From Kaistella yonginensis (lineage in GTDB: Bacteria; Bacteroidota; Bacteroidia; Flavobacteriales; Weeksellaceae), in the NCBI RefSeq assembly GCF_030409525.1, contig NZ_JAUFQB010000058.1:1-64000 (forward strand): 64,000 nt of DNA. Reading direction: 5' to 3'. Below the pieces are notes generated by a model that saw nothing but the letters and a program-made list of their open reading frames with translations, did not search any database and had not been told where the DNA came from. How positions within the stretch are numbered: the stretch's first letter is position 1; each line of letters opens with the position of its first letter. The translations under genes and the position numbers were made by a program. Positions 44,514 through 57,352 of the stretch are shown piece by piece.

Positions 44514-44548
44514 GAAATCCCGACTCAAGTGAATGAATCGGGATTTCT
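44513..44548 (-). terminator. Hairpin after the DUF3467 gene
   Basis: AGAAATCCCGA and TCGGGATTTCT form an 11-bp perfect stem across a 14-nt loop, 22 bp past the DUF3467 stop codon. It overlaps the end of repeat copy C. The T tract on the minus strand is short, so it is only a probable terminator of the rpoBC unit. Confidence 0.5.
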
Positions 44549-44570
44549 GATTGAAAAAACGCGGTGCTAA

Positions 44571-44882
44571 TTAAGCCTGTACGTTGTTTTGTCCTAATAC
44601 GAAAGGTTCAACTTCTTTGATTTCTCCGAATTGTTGTTCGTAATTGGTGATGTTTTGTTGCAAAGCTGCCATTACTCTTTTGGCGTGAAGTGGCGCAAGA
44701 ATTACTCTTGATCTTACATTCGCTTGCTGAACTCCTGGCATCATTTGGATAAAATCTACTACGAATTCTGAAGGGGAATGATTTACTAAAGCTAAGTTAC
44801 AGTAAACTCCTCCGGCAACCATTTCGCTTAATTGAATGTTGATGTTGTTTGGATCTTGATTTTGATTTTGGTTGTTGTCCAT
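44571..44882 (-). CDS. DUF3467 protein downstream of rpoC
   Basis: The 103-residue protein starts with an Asn/Gln/Asp-rich segment and has the DUF3467 core: GGVYCNLALVNHSPSEFVVDF, then ANVRSRVILAPLHAKRVMAAL. It is typically encoded directly after rpoC in Bacteroidota and is small, acidic and cytoplasmic. Co-transcription suggests an accessory role with RNA polymerase, but no function is proven. The gap to rpoC is 103 bp. Confidence 0.85.
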   Translation of the reverse strand: MDNNQNQNQDPNNINIQLSEMVAGGVYCNLALVNHSPSEFVVDFIQMMPGVQQANVRSRVILAPLHAKRVMAALQQNITNYEQQFGEIKEVEPFVLGQNNVQA

Positions 44883-44985
44883 TTTTGAATGAATTTTAAA
44901 TTATAAATTTTAGATTTTAAATTACAAAAGACCTTAGACTACAGAATTTATTAATTTAAAATCTGTAATCTAAAATCTATAATTA

Positions 44986-47900
44986 CTAATTAATGTCTTC
45001 GAATTCTTTTTTAGAACCCACGATGATGTTTTGATAATCTTTCAGACCCGTTCCTGCAGGAATTCTGTGTCCTACAATTACGTTTTCTTTCAGACCGCTC
45101 AAGTAATCTACTTTTCCTGAAACTGCTGCTTCGTTTAATACTTTCGTCGTTTCCTGGAAAGAGGCTGCAGACATGAATGATTTGGTTTGTAGCGCTGCTC
45201 TGGTAATCCCTTGCAATACTGGTGTTGCAGTTGCAGGAAGTGCGTCACGAACTTCTACTAAGGCCAAGTCTTCCCGTTTCAGTTTAGAATTTTCGTCTCT
45301 TAGATCTTTGGTCGTAATCATTTGCCCTGGTTTGAATTCTTTGGAATCTCCAGCTTCTACCACTACTTTAAGACCGAACACTCTATTGTTTTCTACTAAG
45401 AAATCTCCTTTGTGCTCTAACGCTCCTTCTAAGAATTGAGTATCTCCACCATCTACGATTGAAACTTTGGTCATCATCTGACGAACAATAATTTCGAAGT
45501 GTTTGTCATCGATCTTCACCCCTTGCAGACGATATACTTCCTGAATTTCATTGACCAAATATTCCTGTACGGCAGTTGGTCCTTTAATTTTCAAGATGTC
45601 ATCTGGAGTCGTAGATCCATTTGATAATGGTGAGCCAGCTCTTACGAAGTCATTTTCCTGAACCAAAATCTGGTTGGATAGTTTCACTAAATATTTAGTG
45701 ATTTCTCCAGTTTTTGCTTCTACGATCAACTCACGGTTCCCTCTTTTGATTTTACCGTACGATACCACTCCATCGATTTCTGTAACTACCGCTGGGTTTG
45801 AAGGATTTCTTGCTTCGAACAATTCGGTAACTCTCGGTAGACCCCCTGTAATATCTCCAGATTTTGCAGATTTTCTTGGGATCTTGATCATTACTTTACC
45901 AGACTTAATTTTCTCACCATCGTTTACCATGATGTGTGCTCCTACTGGTAAGTTGTAGGCTTTTTGCTCCACTCCTTTAGAATCCACAACTTTCAAGGTT
46001 GGTACGGCTTTCTTGTTTCTAGATTCAGAAATTACTTTCTCTTCGAAACCAGTCTGCTCATCAATCTCTAGTGAGAATGAAACCCCTTGGATAATATCTT
46101 CATACTCGATCTTACCTGCAGATTCAGCGATGATTACCGCATTATACGGATCCCACTTACAGATTAGATCTCCTTTGCTTACTTTATCACCTGGTTTAAC
46201 AGCCAATTCAGATCCGTAAGGAATATTCGCCACCATTAATGGTGTTCTTGCTGCATTGTCTGCTACCAAACGGAATTCAGTTGAACGGGAAACTACGATT
46301 TCGGCTTTTTTACCAGCTTCGTTTTCAGAAGTTACGGTTCTAATTTCATCCATTTCTACGATACCATCACGTCTTGCAACAATCGATGAATTCTCAGAAA
46401 TATTCCCTGCAGTTCCCCCTTGGTGGAAGGTTCTCAATGTTAATTGAGTTCCTGGCTCACCGATGGATTGCGCGGCAATAACTCCTACTGCTTCACCCAT
46501 ATGAATAGGTTTACCAGTGGCTAAGTTACGACCGTAACAAGCTGCACAGATTCCTTTTTTCGCTTCACAAGTTAAAGGTGAACGAACTTCTACGCTATCG
46601 ATTCCAGCTTCTTCGATTTTCTTCGCGTAGGCTTCATTGATCAATTGATCAGCTTCCACGATTACTTCGTCGGTTTCTGGATCGTACACATTATGTAAGG
46701 AAACTCTACCTAATACTCTTTCAGAAATACGTTCTACGATTTCATCATTTTTCTTAAGTGGTGTAATTTCAGTTCCTCTTAATGTTCCACAGTCGTTTTC
46801 GGTAATGATTACATCCTGCGCTACATCTACTAATCTTCTGGTCAAGTAACCAGCATCGGCAGTTTTTAGTGCGGTATCTGCAAGACCTTTACGAGCCCCG
46901 TGAGTAGAGATAAAGTACTCTAAGATGGATAAACCTTCTTTAAAGTTTGCAACAATCGGGTTTTCAATAATCTCTGCGCCAGATGAACCGGCTTTTTGTG
47001 GTTTTGCCATCAAACCTCTCATTCCTGAAAGCTGACGAATCTGTTCTTTGGAACCCCTTGCACCAGAATCAAGCATCATATAAACAGAGTTGAATCCACC
47101 TTGATCGGTTTTCATTCTGCTCATAATCATCTCGGTTAATCCTGCGTTGGTATTCGTCCAAACATCAATCACCTGATTATATCTTTCTGTATCGGTAATA
47201 AGACCCATGTTATAGTTGGCCTTAATTTCATCAACGGTTTCTACCGCAGTTGAAATCATACCTTTCTTCTCTACAGGAATTACAATATCACCTAAACTAA
47301 AGGATAATCCGCCACGGAATGCGTGAGAATACCCTAGGTCTTTCATATCATCTAAGAAGTCTACGGTCGTTGGGAAGTCTGTATCCGCTAAAATTCTACC
47401 AATAACATTTCTCAATGATTTCTTGGTTAAAAGTTCGTTTACAAATCCTACTCCTTCGGGAACAATTTGGTTGAATAGTACTCTACCAGTAGTTGTTTCT
47501 ACCAATCGGGTTACTAATTCACCTTCTTCTTTTACAGGAACTCTACATCTTATTTTTGCATTCAAGGAAACTTTTCCTTCTGCATATGCTATTTCAACTT
47601 CTTCTGCTGAATAGAAAGCCAGGCCTTCACCTAATACTTTCATTTCATCTGTTGATGATAATTCTTTGGTCATATAATAGAGACCCAAAACCATATCCTG
47701 AGAAGGTACTGTAATCGGAGAACCATTTGCAGGGTTCAAGATATTCTGGGAACCTAACATTAGAAGTTGTGCTTCTAAAATTGCTTCAGGACCTAATGGC
47801 AAATGCACTGCCATCTGGTCACCATCGAAATCGGCATTAAATGCTGTCGTACACAATGGGTGAAGTTGGATTGCTTTTCCTTCGATCATTTTCGGTTGGA

Positions 47901-49251
47901 AAGCTTGAATACCAAGTCTGTGCAAAGTAGGTGCTCTGTTCAAAAGAACCGGGTGACCTTTGATGATTCCTTCCAAGATGTCATAAACAACTGGCTCTTT
48001 TCTATCAATGATTCTTTTTGCAGATTTTACGGTTTTTACAATTCCTCTTTCGATCAGTTTTCTAATGATGAACGGTTTGTAAAGTTCCGCAGCCATATCT
48101 TTAGGAATTCCACATTCGTGTAGTTTCAAGTTTGGGCCTACGACGATTACGGACCGGGCAGAATAATCCACACGTTTTCCTAGTAAGTTTTGACGGAAAC
48201 GACCTTGCTTACCTTTCAATGAATCAGAAAGTGATTTCAATGGTCTGTTTGATTCCGACTTAACTGCTGAGGATTTTCTGGTGTTATCAAATAATGAATC
48301 TACAGATTCCTGCAACATTCTTTTTTCGTTGCGAAGGATCACTTCCGGAGCTTTGATTTCCAAAAGTCTCTTCAAACGATTATTTCTAATGATTACTCTT
48401 CGGTAAAGATCATTTAAATCTGAAGTCGCAAAACGACCACCATCCAATGGAACCAAAGGTCTCAACTCTGGCGGGATTACAGGAAGCACTCTCATAATCA
48501 TCCATTCGGGACGGTTAACCATACGGGTATTTGCACCTCTGATTGCTTCTACCACGTTTAGTCTTTTCAAGGCTTCTGTTCTTCTTTGTTTAGAAGATTC
48601 GTTATGCGCTTTGTGACGCAAGTCGAATGATAAAGTATCAAGATCAATTCTGCTTAATAACTGCTCCACTGCTTCAGCACCCATTTTGGCGATGAATTTA
48701 TTTGGATCAGCATCATCAAGATATTGATTATCTGCCGGCAGCGTTTCTAGAATATCCAGATACTCTTCTTCGGTTAAGAATTCTTTATCATCGAAATCAG
48801 CACCGTCTGCTCTTTTCGCAATACCTTGTTGAATAACCACATATCTTTCATAATAGATAATCATGTCTAATTTCTTAGACGGTAATCCTAAAAGATAACC
48901 GATTTTATTCGGCAAAGAACGGAAGTACCAGATATGAGCCACAGGAACGACCAAGCCAATATGCCCAATTCTTTCTCTACGTACTTTTTTCTCGGTAACC
49001 TCTACACCACAACGGTCACAAACGATTCCTTTGTAGCGGATTCTTTTGTATTTTCCACAGGCACATTCGTAATCTTTTACAGGACCGAATATTTTTTCAC
49101 AGAAAAGACCATCTCTTTCCGGCTTATGCGTACGGTAGTTAATTGTTTCGGGCTTTAAAACCTCACCTCTTGAATCCTGTAAAATAGATTCTGGCGAAGA
49201 AAGTCCAATGGTAATTTTAGTAAAATTACTTGTTTTATTTTTGTTTGACAT
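44986..49251 (-). CDS. rpoC: RNA polymerase beta' subunit
   Basis: The 1421-residue subunit is complete. The N-terminal zinc site uses Cys63, Cys65, Cys78 and Cys81 (CAC... CDRC), and the catalytic Mg-binding motif NADFDGD is at 472-478. A second zinc cluster is seen in [13 protein letters not shown]. The order of switch, trigger loop ([18 protein letters not shown]) and C-terminal parts is as in other bacteria. It follows rpoB at 83 bp and shares its transcript. Confidence 0.99.
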   Translation of the reverse strand: MSNKNKTSNFTKITIGLSSPESILQDSRGEVLKPETINYRTHKPERDGLFCEKIFGPVKDYECACGKYKRIRYKGIVCDRCGVEVTEKKVRRERIGHIGLVVPVAHIWYFRSLPNKIGYLLGLPSKKLDMIIYYERYVVIQQGIAKRADGADFDDKEFLTEEEYLDILETLPADNQYLDDADPNKFIAKMGAEAVEQLLSRIDLDTLSFDLRHKAHNESSKQRRTEALKRLNVVEAIRGANTRMVNRPEWMIMRVLPVIPPELRPLVPLDGGRFATSDLNDLYRRVIIRNNRLKRLLEIKAPEVILRNEKRMLQESVDSLFDNTRKSSAVKSESNRPLKSLSDSLKGKQGRFRQNLLGKRVDYSARSVIVVGPNLKLHECGIPKDMAAELYKPFIIRKLIERGIVKTVKSAKRIIDRKEPVVYDILEGIIKGHPVLLNRAPTLHRLGIQAFQPKMIEGKAIQLHPLCTTAFNADFDGDQMAVHLPLGPEAILEAQLLMLGSQNILNPANGSPITVPSQDMVLGLYYMTKELSSTDEMKVLGEGLAFYSAEEVEIAYAEGKVSLNAKIRCRVPVKEEGELVTRLVETTTGRVLFNQIVPEGVGFVNELLTKKSLRNVIGRILADTDFPTTVDFLDDMKDLGYSHAFRGGLSFSLGDIVIPVEKKGMISTAVETVDEIKANYNMGLITDTERYNQVIDVWTNTNAGLTEMIMSRMKTDQGGFNSVYMMLDSGARGSKEQIRQLSGMRGLMAKPQKAGSSGAEIIENPIVANFKEGLSILEYFISTHGARKGLADTALKTADAGYLTRRLVDVAQDVIITENDCGTLRGTEITPLKKNDEIVERISERVLGRVSLHNVYDPETDEVIVEADQLINEAYAKKIEEAGIDSVEVRSPLTCEAKKGICAACYGRNLATGKPIHMGEAVGVIAAQSIGEPGTQLTLRTFHQGGTAGNISENSSIVARRDGIVEMDEIRTVTSENEAGKKAEIVVSRSTEFRLVADNAARTPLMVANIPYGSELAVKPGDKVSKGDLICKWDPYNAVIIAESAGKIEYEDIIQGVSFSLEIDEQTGFEEKVISESRNKKAVPTLKVVDSKGVEQKAYNLPVGAHIMVNDGEKIKSGKVMIKIPRKSAKSGDITGGLPRVTELFEARNPSNPAVVTEIDGVVSYGKIKRGNRELIVEAKTGEITKYLVKLSNQILVQENDFVRAGSPLSNGSTTPDDILKIKGPTAVQEYLVNEIQEVYRLQGVKIDDKHFEIIVRQMMTKVSIVDGGDTQFLEGALEHKGDFLVENNRVFGLKVVVEAGDSKEFKPGQMITTKDLRDENSKLKREDLALVEVRDALPATATPVLQGITRAALQTKSFMSAASFQETTKVLNEAAVSGKVDYLSGLKENVIVGHRIPAGTGLKDYQNIIVGSKKEFEDIN

Positions 49252-49334
49252 TTTTTAAAATTTAGATTAAAAGATTGAGAGAGCGGAGAGTAGAGACAAT
49301 TAATTCTCTAATCTCAAGTCTAAGAGTCTCTATT

Positions 49335-52300
49335 CTATTCTTCCAGTCTTACATCAAGACCAAGACCTTGCAACTCATGAAGTAATACGTTGAAGGATTC
49401 TGGAATACCTGGTTCAGGCATTGCTTCTCCTTTTGCAATCGCTTCATATGTTTTTGCTCTACCAATCACGTCATCTGACTTCACCGTCAAGATTTCTCTT
49501 AGGATATTTGAAGCACCAAATGCTTCCAATGCCCAAACCTCCATCTCACCGAATCTTTGTCCACCAAACTGCGCTTTACCACCTAATGGCTGTTGCGTAA
49601 TTAATGAGTAAGGTCCAATCGAACGTGCGTGCATTTTGTCATCTACCATGTGACCTAGTTTCAACATGTAAATAATTCCAACCGTTGCGGGTTGTGCGAA
49701 TCTTTCACCTGTTCCACCGTCATATAAGTAAGTACTACCATATTTTGGTAAACCTGCTTGCTCGGTATATTCTGTAATTTGCTCTAAACTTGCCCCATCG
49801 AAAATTGGAGTTGCGAATTTCAACCCTAATTTTTGTCCAGCCCAACCTAAAACGGTTTCGTAAATCTGCCCGATGTTCATACGAGAAGGTACACCCAATG
49901 GATTCAATACGATATCTACTGGTGTTCCGTCTTCTAGGAACGGCATGTCTTCTTCACGTACGATTCTTGATACAATCCCTTTGTTACCGTGTCGTCCCGC
50001 CATTTTATCACCAACGTTCAGTTTACGTTTTTTAGCAACATAAACTTTCGCTAATTTGATGATACCTGCAGGAAGTTCGTCTCCAATAGAGATTGCAAAT
50101 TTCTCACGGTTTTTAACACCGTTCAAGTCGTTGTATTTGATCTTGTAATTGTGAATTAATTGTTTAACCAATTCATTACGTTCAGCATCAACAGTCCAGT
50201 CAGCACCGCTTACGTTTACATAATCTTCAACAGATTGAAGAAGTTTGGTTGTAAACTTCACGCCTTTTCCGATAATCTCTTCAGCTAAATCGTTATTCAC
50301 TCCCTGAGAAGTTTTACCGTTTACCAAAGTTCCTAATTTTTCAAGAAGTGTTCCTCTTAAGTCATCGAATTTCGCTTTGTACGTGTTTTCGATTTCCTCC
50401 AGTTTCAACTTTTCTTCGGATCTTTTCTTTTTGTCTTTAATATTTCTCGAGAATAACTTCTTGTTAATAACAACTCCTCTTAAAGAAGAATCTGCTTTTA
50501 ACGAAGCATCTTTTACATCTCCAGCTTTATCACCGAAGATTGCTCTTAATAATTTCTCTTCCGGTGTTGGATCAGATTCGCCTTTTGGAGTAATTTTTCC
50601 GATCATGATATCACCAGGCTTCACATCAGCACCGATTCTAATCATACCGTTTTCGTCTAAGTCTTTGGTCGCTTCTTCAGAAACGTTAGGAATATCTGCT
50701 GTTAATTCTTCCATACCTAATTTGGTATCACGAACTTCCAGCGTATATTCATCCACGTGGATTGACGTAAACCAGTCCTCACGAACTACTTTTTCATTAA
50801 TTACAATTGCATCCTCAAAGTTGTATCCTTTCCATGGCATAAATGCTACGGTAAGGTTCCTGCCGATGGCCAATTCCCCATTTTCAGTTGCATAACCATC
50901 ACACAGAACCTGCCCTTTTTCAACTTTGTCACCAACTCTTACGTTTGGTCTCAAAGTAATGGTCGTACTCTGGTTGGTTTTACGGAATTTGGTCAATTTA
51001 TACGACTTGGTTCCTGAATCAAATGAAACTAGATTTTGATCATCAGTTCTATCATAATTAATGATAATCTTGTCAGCATCTACATATTCTACCGTACCTG
51101 AGCCTTCAGCATTAATTAAAACTCTGGAGTCGGTTGCCACCTGTTTTTCTAAACCGGTACCAACGATTGGTGCTTCTGGCTTCAACAATGGAACTGCCTG
51201 ACGCATCATATTGGATCCCATCAAGGCTCTATTCGCATCATCATGCTCCAAGAATGGAATTAATGAAGCAGAAATACCAGAAATCTGGTTTGGTGCCACG
51301 TCGATTAAATCAACTTGTTTAGGTTCTACCACTGGATAATCACCATCCAGACGAGCAATAACTCTATCTGTAAGAATTGTTCCGTCATCTTTCATATCGA
51401 TATTTGCCTGTGCAATTACTCGATCCTCTTCATCCTCAGCATTTAAGTACACTTGATTGCCTTTCAAATCAACTTTACCGTTCTCTACTTTTCTGTATGG
51501 CGTTTCAATGAAACCTAAAGTATTGATTTTTGCATAAATTCCTAATGACGAAATCAAACCAATGTTTGGTCCCTCTGGGGTTTCGATCGGGCAAATCCTT
51601 CCGTAGTGTGTATGGTGAACGTCACGCACCTCAAATCCGGCTCTCTCTCTTGATAAACCACCAGGTCCTAGGGCAGAAAGTCTACGCTTGTGCGTAATTT
51701 CTGAGAGTGGATTGGTTTGGTCCATGAACTGAGACAACTGGTTGGTTCCGAAGAACGAGTTGATCACAGAGGTTAAAGTTTTCGCGTTAACCAAGTCAAT
51801 CGGCGTAAAGATCTCGTTATCTCTAACGTTCATTCTCTCGCGGATCGTTCTGGCAATTCTCGAAAGACCTACACCGAACTGTCCTGATAATTGCTCACCA
51901 ACAGTCTTAATACGTCTGTTTGATAAGTGATCAATATCATCTACTTCAGTTTTAGAGTTTACCAATTGAATCAAGTGTCTTACGATCGCAATGATATCAT
52001 CTTTGGTTAAAACTTCAGTTTTCTCAGGAATATTTAATCCTAATTTTTTGTTCAATCGGTAACGACCAACTTCTCCTAATGAATAACGTTGCTCACTGAA
52101 GAATAATTTTTCGATAATTCCACGTGCAGTTTCTTCATCGGGCGGATCTGCATTACGCAACTGACGATAAATATATTCAACCGCTTCTTTTTCAGAATTG
52201 GTTGGATCTTTTTGTAAAGTGTTTTGAATGATGGAGAATTCATGAGAATTTTCTTTGTGAATCAAAATTGATTTCACGCCAGAATCCATAATCATTTCTA

Positions 52301-53162
52301 CGTGTTCTTTTTCAAGAACCGTTTCTCTATCCAAGATGATTTCATTTCTTTCAATAGAAACTACTTCACCGGTATCTTCATCTACGAAATCTTCGAACCA
52401 AGTGTTCAATACTCTCGCTGCAAGAACTCTTCCTTCTACTTTTTTCAAGGCTGCTTTAGAAACTTTAATTTCTTCGGCAAGGTCGAAAATTTGTAAAATG
52501 TCTTTATCAGATTCGTAACCAATTGCTCTTAACAAAGTAGTTAAAGGTAATTTTTTCTTACGATCGATATAGGCAAACATTACATTATTAATGTCGGTTG
52601 TAAATTCCATCCAAGACCCTTTAAAAGGAATAATACGGGAATAGTACAATTTGGTTCCGTTGGCGTGGTATGTTTGACCAAAGAAAACCCCTGGCGAACG
52701 GTGTAACTGTGTTACGATCACACGTTCAGCACCATTAATAATAAATGACCCAGATGGCGTCATGTAAGGAACTGGTCCTAAATAAACATCTTGTACTACC
52801 GTTTGGAAATCTTCGTGTTCCGGGTCGGTACAATACAATTTAAGTCTGGCTTTAAGAGGGACCGAATAGGTTAAACCTCTTTCTACACACTCGTCGATCG
52901 AGTATCGTGGGGAATCCACCAAATAATCTAAAAATTCTAAAACGAAATTGTTTCTAGAATCGGTAATTGGGAAATTCTCTTCAAAGGTTTTGTACAAAGA
53001 TTCTTTGAGTCTCTGCTCCGGAAGGGTATCCAACTGGAAAAATTCTTTGAAAGATTGGATCTGAATGTCCAAAAAGTCAGGGGTAACAATTTTTCCTTTT
53101 GCTTCAGAAAAATTGATTCTTTGATTGGCCTGAGTTTTAGCGACTGCTTTAGATTTACTCAT
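49335..53162 (-). CDS. rpoB: RNA polymerase beta subunit
   Basis: The 1275-residue subunit is complete. Visible are the rifampicin-cluster region [56 protein letters not shown] and the [12 protein letters not shown] motif. The rifampicin-determining residues look wild type in this stretch. It starts a transcription unit rpoB-rpoC-DUF3467 with its own promoter about 370 nt upstream, not directly behind rplL as is usual. Confidence 0.99.
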   Translation of the reverse strand: MSKSKAVAKTQANQRINFSEAKGKIVTPDFLDIQIQSFKEFFQLDTLPEQRLKESLYKTFEENFPITDSRNNFVLEFLDYLVDSPRYSIDECVERGLTYSVPLKARLKLYCTDPEHEDFQTVVQDVYLGPVPYMTPSGSFIINGAERVIVTQLHRSPGVFFGQTYHANGTKLYYSRIIPFKGSWMEFTTDINNVMFAYIDRKKKLPLTTLLRAIGYESDKDILQIFDLAEEIKVSKAALKKVEGRVLAARVLNTWFEDFVDEDTGEVVSIERNEIILDRETVLEKEHVEMIMDSGVKSILIHKENSHEFSIIQNTLQKDPTNSEKEAVEYIYRQLRNADPPDEETARGIIEKLFFSEQRYSLGEVGRYRLNKKLGLNIPEKTEVLTKDDIIAIVRHLIQLVNSKTEVDDIDHLSNRRIKTVGEQLSGQFGVGLSRIARTIRERMNVRDNEIFTPIDLVNAKTLTSVINSFFGTNQLSQFMDQTNPLSEITHKRRLSALGPGGLSRERAGFEVRDVHHTHYGRICPIETPEGPNIGLISSLGIYAKINTLGFIETPYRKVENGKVDLKGNQVYLNAEDEEDRVIAQANIDMKDDGTILTDRVIARLDGDYPVVEPKQVDLIDVAPNQISGISASLIPFLEHDDANRALMGSNMMRQAVPLLKPEAPIVGTGLEKQVATDSRVLINAEGSGTVEYVDADKIIINYDRTDDQNLVSFDSGTKSYKLTKFRKTNQSTTITLRPNVRVGDKVEKGQVLCDGYATENGELAIGRNLTVAFMPWKGYNFEDAIVINEKVVREDWFTSIHVDEYTLEVRDTKLGMEELTADIPNVSEEATKDLDENGMIRIGADVKPGDIMIGKITPKGESDPTPEEKLLRAIFGDKAGDVKDASLKADSSLRGVVINKKLFSRNIKDKKKRSEEKLKLEEIENTYKAKFDDLRGTLLEKLGTLVNGKTSQGVNNDLAEEIIGKGVKFTTKLLQSVEDYVNVSGADWTVDAERNELVKQLIHNYKIKYNDLNGVKNREKFAISIGDELPAGIIKLAKVYVAKKRKLNVGDKMAGRHGNKGIVSRIVREEDMPFLEDGTPVDIVLNPLGVPSRMNIGQIYETVLGWAGQKLGLKFATPIFDGASLEQITEYTEQAGLPKYGSTYLYDGGTGERFAQPATVGIIYMLKLGHMVDDKMHARSIGPYSLITQQPLGGKAQFGGQRFGEMEVWALEAFGASNILREILTVKSDDVIGRAKTYEAIAKGEAMPEPGIPESFNVLLHELQGLGLDVRLEE

Positions 53163-53530
53163 AAAAAAATTAAAGAATGAGGGTTAAAAAATATTTTGTT
53201 TTTCAAAATATCAGGTTTAAATTGAAGACGAAAAGATTTATGATTGCAGACGAACTCAATAAGAAAACGATATAGAAAACTTTGGCGCAGTTATCTGAAT
53301 AATTCTTATTAAAAGTCTCTGATCTATTATCTATCAGTCTTTTATCTAAAACCTAACTGCAACATCGGTATATCTTTTCACGACGTAGTGCAAAATATTT
53401 TCACTGTAACTTTGGCAGAAATTTTTGTTTGGGTGATTATTAAAACAGAAAATCCTCTTTCAAAAATTGAAAGAGTTGATAGTCAATATTTTAAAGTCAA
53501 GTAAACAATTATATGCGCCAAAATTGAGTG

Positions 53531-53562
53531 CAAAGGTAAGAATTTAATTCGGTTATTACAAA
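53531..53562 (-). promoter_or_regulatory. Promoter of rpoB-rpoC
   Basis: The minus strand has TTTG (53562-53559), 20 nt, then TACCTTTG (53538-53531), a complete Bacteroidota promoter with both boxes. It would start a transcript near 53525, about 360 nt before rpoB. Confidence 0.65.
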
Positions 53563-53683
53563 TAACACACTGATTTTGAACCGTAATCTGTTTTTTTTAA
53601 AATAGTTATCTTAAAGAAAACCCTACAATCATTACTCCGGAAAATGAAATTGAGCATCTGCGGGAAAAATCATAAAAATAGGG

Positions 53684-53718
53684 TAAAAAAATAGCCACTC
53701 CTTTCGAAGTGACTATTT
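53684..53718 (-). terminator. Terminator of the surface-protein unit
   Basis: AAATAG-C-CACT pairs with AGTG-A-CTATTT (about 10 bp, one mismatch), followed on the minus strand by a T run (TTTTTTTA). It lies 20 bp past the last gene of the unit and before the rpoB promoter. Confidence 0.7.
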
Positions 53719-53737
53719 AAGACAAATAGTCTTAAAG

Positions 53738-54292
53738 TTACGGTTTCCAGAAACTCCATTTGCTGCCATTGAAAACAGCCAAGCGTTTTGCGCCCGTTTT
53801 GTTGACATAAACCATCATTCCCGGCGAAGGACTTGGGATGTTTTGTACATCTGCAACCGTGGGTAAAACCATCGCTTTGGTGGTAGATTCTAAAACCAAA
53901 ACACCATCTGCGGTAGTTGTTGTAGATCCAATGATCGCTTTTGATCCTTCGATTTCGCTAAGCATTGAAGGTTGTTCTATTGCAAAGTTCGCCAGAACGA
54001 GCGGAGAATTTAAGTTCGCATCTTGTCCACTCAAATCTTGCCACGTACCGTTATAATATTTTACGCGCGCTTTGGTGGGATCACTGGCATCTAAAAGCAA
54101 GGTGCCTTCCGAGAGTTTCGTGCCCGTAGGAATCGTACGAACATAGGGCAATATAAGGCCTTTGTTCTCTAAAGCAAATTCTAGTAAAACAGAAGTCTTT
54201 ACTGCTGCTGTTCCTGTGGCATTCCCGATGATGACCTGCGCATTGGCTGTAAACATCATGGCTAGTAATATGGTTGCTACTATTTTTTTCAT
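53738..54292 (-). CDS. Secreted protein with C-terminal fibre-like module
   Basis: Starting at the Met at 54292 (MKKIVATILLAMMFTANAQ) the protein has about 184 residues with a signal peptide. Two parts are seen: an N-terminal VIIGNATGTAAVKTSVLLEFALENKGLILP-like segment (given as positions 21-50) and a C-terminal module LVLESTTKAMVLP, then GMMVYVNKTGAKRLAVFNGSKWSFW. The same C-terminal module ends the neighbouring 940-residue protein. The longer frame to 54376 has no signal peptide and overlaps the upstream gene, so I reject it. Function is unknown; it is probably surface-exposed. Confidence 0.7.
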   Translation of the reverse strand: MKKIVATILLAMMFTANAQVIIGNATGTAAVKTSVLLEFALENKGLILPYVRTIPTGTKLSEGTLLLDASDPTKARVKYYNGTWQDLSGQDANLNSPLVLANFAIEQPSMLSEIEGSKAIIGSTTTTADGVLVLESTTKAMVLPTVADVQNIPSPSPGMMVYVNKTGAKRLAVFNGSKWSFWKP

Positions 54293-54317
54293 TTTATTTA
54301 TTTTTTTCCTCACCCAA

Positions 54318-54340
54318 ACCCTCTCTTTTAATGAGAGGGT
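54318..54340 (-). repeat. Hairpin repeat ACCCTCTC / GAGAGGGT
   Basis: An 8-bp perfect stem with a 7-nt loop lies between the two surface-protein genes. Together with the following GGTTTGGGTGAGG (minus strand) it resembles a short intergenic repeat seen widely in bacterial genomes, from memory. It may attenuate or protect the transcript. Confidence 0.45.
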
Positions 54341-54366
54341 ATTGATGAAGTTGATTATACTAATTT

Positions 54367-57189
54367 TTATGGACAAGTTGGGGTTTCAAAGCAACTCCAA
54401 GCTCCATCTGAATATATTTTCAAACATTTGTTGACGGTATCATAAACCATCATTCCTTCTTGACCGGTTAAGCCACTAATTTGAGTTGGGGTCATTCTGG
54501 TAATGACAAATCCTTTGGTGTTGGATTCTAAAACCGTGTGGGCAGAGGTTCTGATCATTGGCCAGTTGCCATTGTCTGCGCCGGCTCTTTGCAACAAAGT
54601 GATACCGTGTTTGGTGGCGACGCCTGCTCCGGTATTTGGATCGTCATAGCAAGCACTATTAATAGTTAGCACGGTAGATTTTGCAGCACCACAATAATTA
54701 CCAGCATGTCTAATGGTAACCACATAAGTTCCGCCACTTGTAGCCGTTACACCCGTTAAAGTAAGTGTAGCGGTGGTTGCGCCAGAAATCCCTGCTCCAT
54801 TAACAACCGCTACTCCATCTTTGGTCCAAGAATACGTTAAACCCGCTGTTGCATTACCTGGAGTGGTATAATTTGGTGCGAATGGCGTTGTTGTGGCCCA
54901 AGTTGTAGCACTTTCTGCCGTTGCGTTGGAGGTCAATGTAACAGTAGTTCCTGAATTCGCAGTTACTGTTGCTGGTGGAGTGGTTCCTGTGTTGATTCTT
55001 ACGGGAGTTTTTACTCCTGTAGTTGTAGCTTGTCCTGCTCCTGCAGCAGTAGGAATCCCATTCGAATCTACCGTGACACCTAAATTAGCAGAGCTTCCGC
55101 CATTGCTTCCCCCTGGTAATGTTCCGGTGGTTGTATAATGATTAGCTCCTTCTGTTGCATCTGGGCACCCATCATTGTCGCTGTCTGTGTCTAAAAAATT
55201 TGGAATCCCATCGCCATCGGTATCACAAAATAAACGAACTGCAATTCCTACTCCTTGTTTTGAGTCTATAGTTTTGGTTGTAGCGGTAACTTTAGGAGCG
55301 TAACCCGTTGTTACAAATAAAGCATTTACACTACTTGTTTCCGTATTCAAATAAGTGACTATATTAGTTCCACCACCCGTGATATTCGATGTTGTAATTG
55401 TTCCAGTTCCTAGTTTTTCTAATAAGGTAAAATTATTTGTATTCGTTTGATACGATACACTTTCTCCCCTTGTTGGATTTAATGCAACTTTATCATTAGT
55501 GGATTCCGGATCAAAAACAACTAAATCTACTGGATAACTTACGCCACCTTTTGTCGCGGTAACTACAATGTCCATCGTATTTGTTGAAGTAGTATTGTCT
55601 GGAGTATAGAGGATCTCTTTAAAGGTTGTAGTATTTACATTATAATATCTCCAAAACATCCAAGCGGGACCGTTTGCCCAAGTATTTACATCATTCCCAA
55701 CCATCGTTTTAGTATTAGCAGCACCAGTTGAAGTACTTGTATAGTTTGAGATGGTAGCCGTATAAGTTACTCCATTAAAGACTACAGTTTTGGTTGCAGT
55801 AGTACTTGTTGGGCTAAGAGTAACCCCGCTCCAATCGAAAAACAAAAGCTGTTTCGTATAGCTAGGAATGGTGGTGGGTGTTGTAGCAACGGGAAAAGCA
55901 CCATTTGGCGCGTTGGTTTGGTCACAATACATTTCAGTAGCATCTAAAATCCCATCATTATCATTATCTAAATCACAAACATCATTTACACCATCTCCGT
56001 CGCGATCGGTTGGAGTTGGGTTGCCATCGGTACTTGCGCCAAATGTACAAGGATCTGCAAGTGTTACTGTTGCACTGGCTGTGTTATTTGTAAGATTGGA
56101 ATCGATCTCATTACCAGTAATAATAGCTACATTGGTAAGATTACCTGTTGTTTTTACTGTGGCGGTAATTTGTAAATTTAAAGAGGCACTAACTGCTAAA
56201 TTTCCGATTGTCCAAACTCCTGTCGTATTATTATAAGTAGTTCCTGAAGGTGCAGAAGCACTTACAAAAGTATATCCAGAAGGCAATAGATCACCTACTT
56301 GAACTCCTGTAGCTGCTGCAGTTCCTAAATTCGTGGCAGCAAGGGTAAATATAACATTAGTATTGGCAAGCGCCACATTAGAATTTACTGATTTCAATAT
56401 CTGCAAGTCTGTTGTCGCTTTCGTTGTTGGATTCGGTGTAGTGGTTGTAGGTACGGTGAAAGCACCTCCTGCTGTTCCTAATTTCATAGCTGCCAATCTT
56501 CCTGATGCAGCATTGCTATTTCCTATAAAAAAAGTAATTGAAGTTTTACTGGAATTGTAATCCGCTAAAAAGGAATTGGAGTTGTCAAAATCAGTTCCAT
56601 TAATTGAGGTTGGGGAACCTAAAATCTGAAAGAATGAACCCACAGTCGAAGTTGTTAATGCCGTTGCATCGGAACGTCTGTATGCCGAGTATTCTTGGTT
56701 TGAAAGACGATAAAGTTCAGTATATGCTGGATTACCCCCGTTAGCTGGATTGCCATCAACATCCATCCCGGTTAAAATAAAATTTCTCAAGTAAATGGGA
56801 AAATCAGTTGCCGTATCAAAAAATTCCATTTTATAGGTTGCTCCTTTTATTCCGCTACCGGTCGTATTGATAATCGGCTGAAATTGTCCAGGTTTGGAGG
56901 TATCATCATCATAGTTGCTAATTGTAACATTGGCATCTAAAGTCATGGTTACTTTGGCATAGACCGTAACGCCACTTTTTGTTACGACATTCGCATATTT
57001 TACAACAGATCCTGACGTAGTTGGAGTTCCACTAATGGTTGTTCTATTGCTGTTCAAGAAAGAAAAATCTGTACCTGAAACATCCAAAGTTGCAGTTTGT
57101 GCCATGATAAACGGACTGAAAAACATTAACCCGAAAACACATATAAAATAGTTTTTCAAAGGTTTTGAAATGAATTGAAATTTTGTCAT
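54367..57189 (-). CDS. Large secreted DUF11 / calcium-repeat / Ig-like surface protein
   Basis: The 940-residue protein has a signal peptide ending in FIMAQ. After an N-terminal beta domain (about 30-245), a DUF11 domain covers about 260-375 ([31 protein letters not shown]). Thrombospondin-3-like calcium motifs follow ([19 protein letters not shown] and [19 protein letters not shown]). After about 760 an Ig-like domain ([16 protein letters not shown], then [15 protein letters not shown]) leads to the C-terminal module [20 protein letters not shown]. No T9SS sorting domain is seen. It is probably an adhesin-like surface protein. Its position between rplL and rpoB is very unusual. Confidence 0.8.
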   Translation of the reverse strand: MTKFQFISKPLKNYFICVFGLMFFSPFIMAQTATLDVSGTDFSFLNSNRTTISGTPTTSGSVVKYANVVTKSGVTVYAKVTMTLDANVTISNYDDDTSKPGQFQPIINTTGSGIKGATYKMEFFDTATDFPIYLRNFILTGMDVDGNPANGGNPAYTELYRLSNQEYSAYRRSDATALTTSTVGSFFQILGSPTSINGTDFDNSNSFLADYNSSKTSITFFIGNSNAASGRLAAMKLGTAGGAFTVPTTTTPNPTTKATTDLQILKSVNSNVALANTNVIFTLAATNLGTAAATGVQVGDLLPSGYTFVSASAPSGTTYNNTTGVWTIGNLAVSASLNLQITATVKTTGNLTNVAIITGNEIDSNLTNNTASATVTLADPCTFGASTDGNPTPTDRDGDGVNDVCDLDNDNDGILDATEMYCDQTNAPNGAFPVATTPTTIPSYTKQLLFFDWSGVTLSPTSTTATKTVVFNGVTYTATISNYTSTSTGAANTKTMVGNDVNTWANGPAWMFWRYYNVNTTTFKEILYTPDNTTSTNTMDIVVTATKGGVSYPVDLVVFDPESTNDKVALNPTRGESVSYQTNTNNFTLLEKLGTGTITTSNITGGGTNIVTYLNTETSSVNALFVTTGYAPKVTATTKTIDSKQGVGIAVRLFCDTDGDGIPNFLDTDSDNDGCPDATEGANHYTTTGTLPGGSNGGSSANLGVTVDSNGIPTAAGAGQATTTGVKTPVRINTGTTPPATVTANSGTTVTLTSNATAESATTWATTTPFAPNYTTPGNATAGLTYSWTKDGVAVVNGAGISGATTATLTLTGVTATSGGTYVVTIRHAGNYCGAAKSTVLTINSACYDDPNTGAGVATKHGITLLQRAGADNGNWPMIRTSAHTVLESNTKGFVITRMTPTQISGLTGQEGMMVYDTVNKCLKIYSDGAWSCFETPTCP

Positions 57190-57352
57190 TTTTTAATTAA
57201 TGTGATTTTTGATTTTATTAAAATTTCTATCTGCAAAAAATATTGATTTAAAAAAATGCAGATAAAGACGTATACCCGCTATGGGGCACACCTTTCGAAC
57301 CATAAAATAAGTGAAAAATACTTAAAATATAGAACTACTGAAAGATAGAGAT

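Larger units (their letters stand above)
44258..44570. other. Repeat-rich intergenic gap
   Basis: No gene is supported. It holds GCGAGCGAAGCGAGCG (about 44347-44362), dispersed element copy C (44429-44513) and the hairpin of the DUF3467 gene. An ATG-less frame over 44337-44528 is only the translation of the repeat. Confidence 0.6.
53163..53737. other. rpoB leader and upstream region
   Basis: The segment holds a long leader (about 53163-53525) without an ORF of note, the rpoBC promoter (53531-53562) and the terminator of the preceding surface-protein unit (53684-53718). A low-complexity run resembling TCTATTATCTATCAG (about 53322-53337) lies in the leader; I cannot show a regulatory fold. Confidence 0.5.

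Noticed and set aside
44337-44528. 63-residue frame over repeat copy C
   Set aside because: The frame is just translated repeat sequence and carries no protein-like features.
50377-50895. 172-residue plus-strand frame inside rpoB
   Set aside because: It is antisense to the highly conserved rpoB frame and has no family match; long antisense frames are common in conserved genes.
54293-54376. N-terminal extension of the 184-residue secreted protein
   Set aside because: It would overlap the upstream gene, run through a hairpin repeat and hide the signal peptide.
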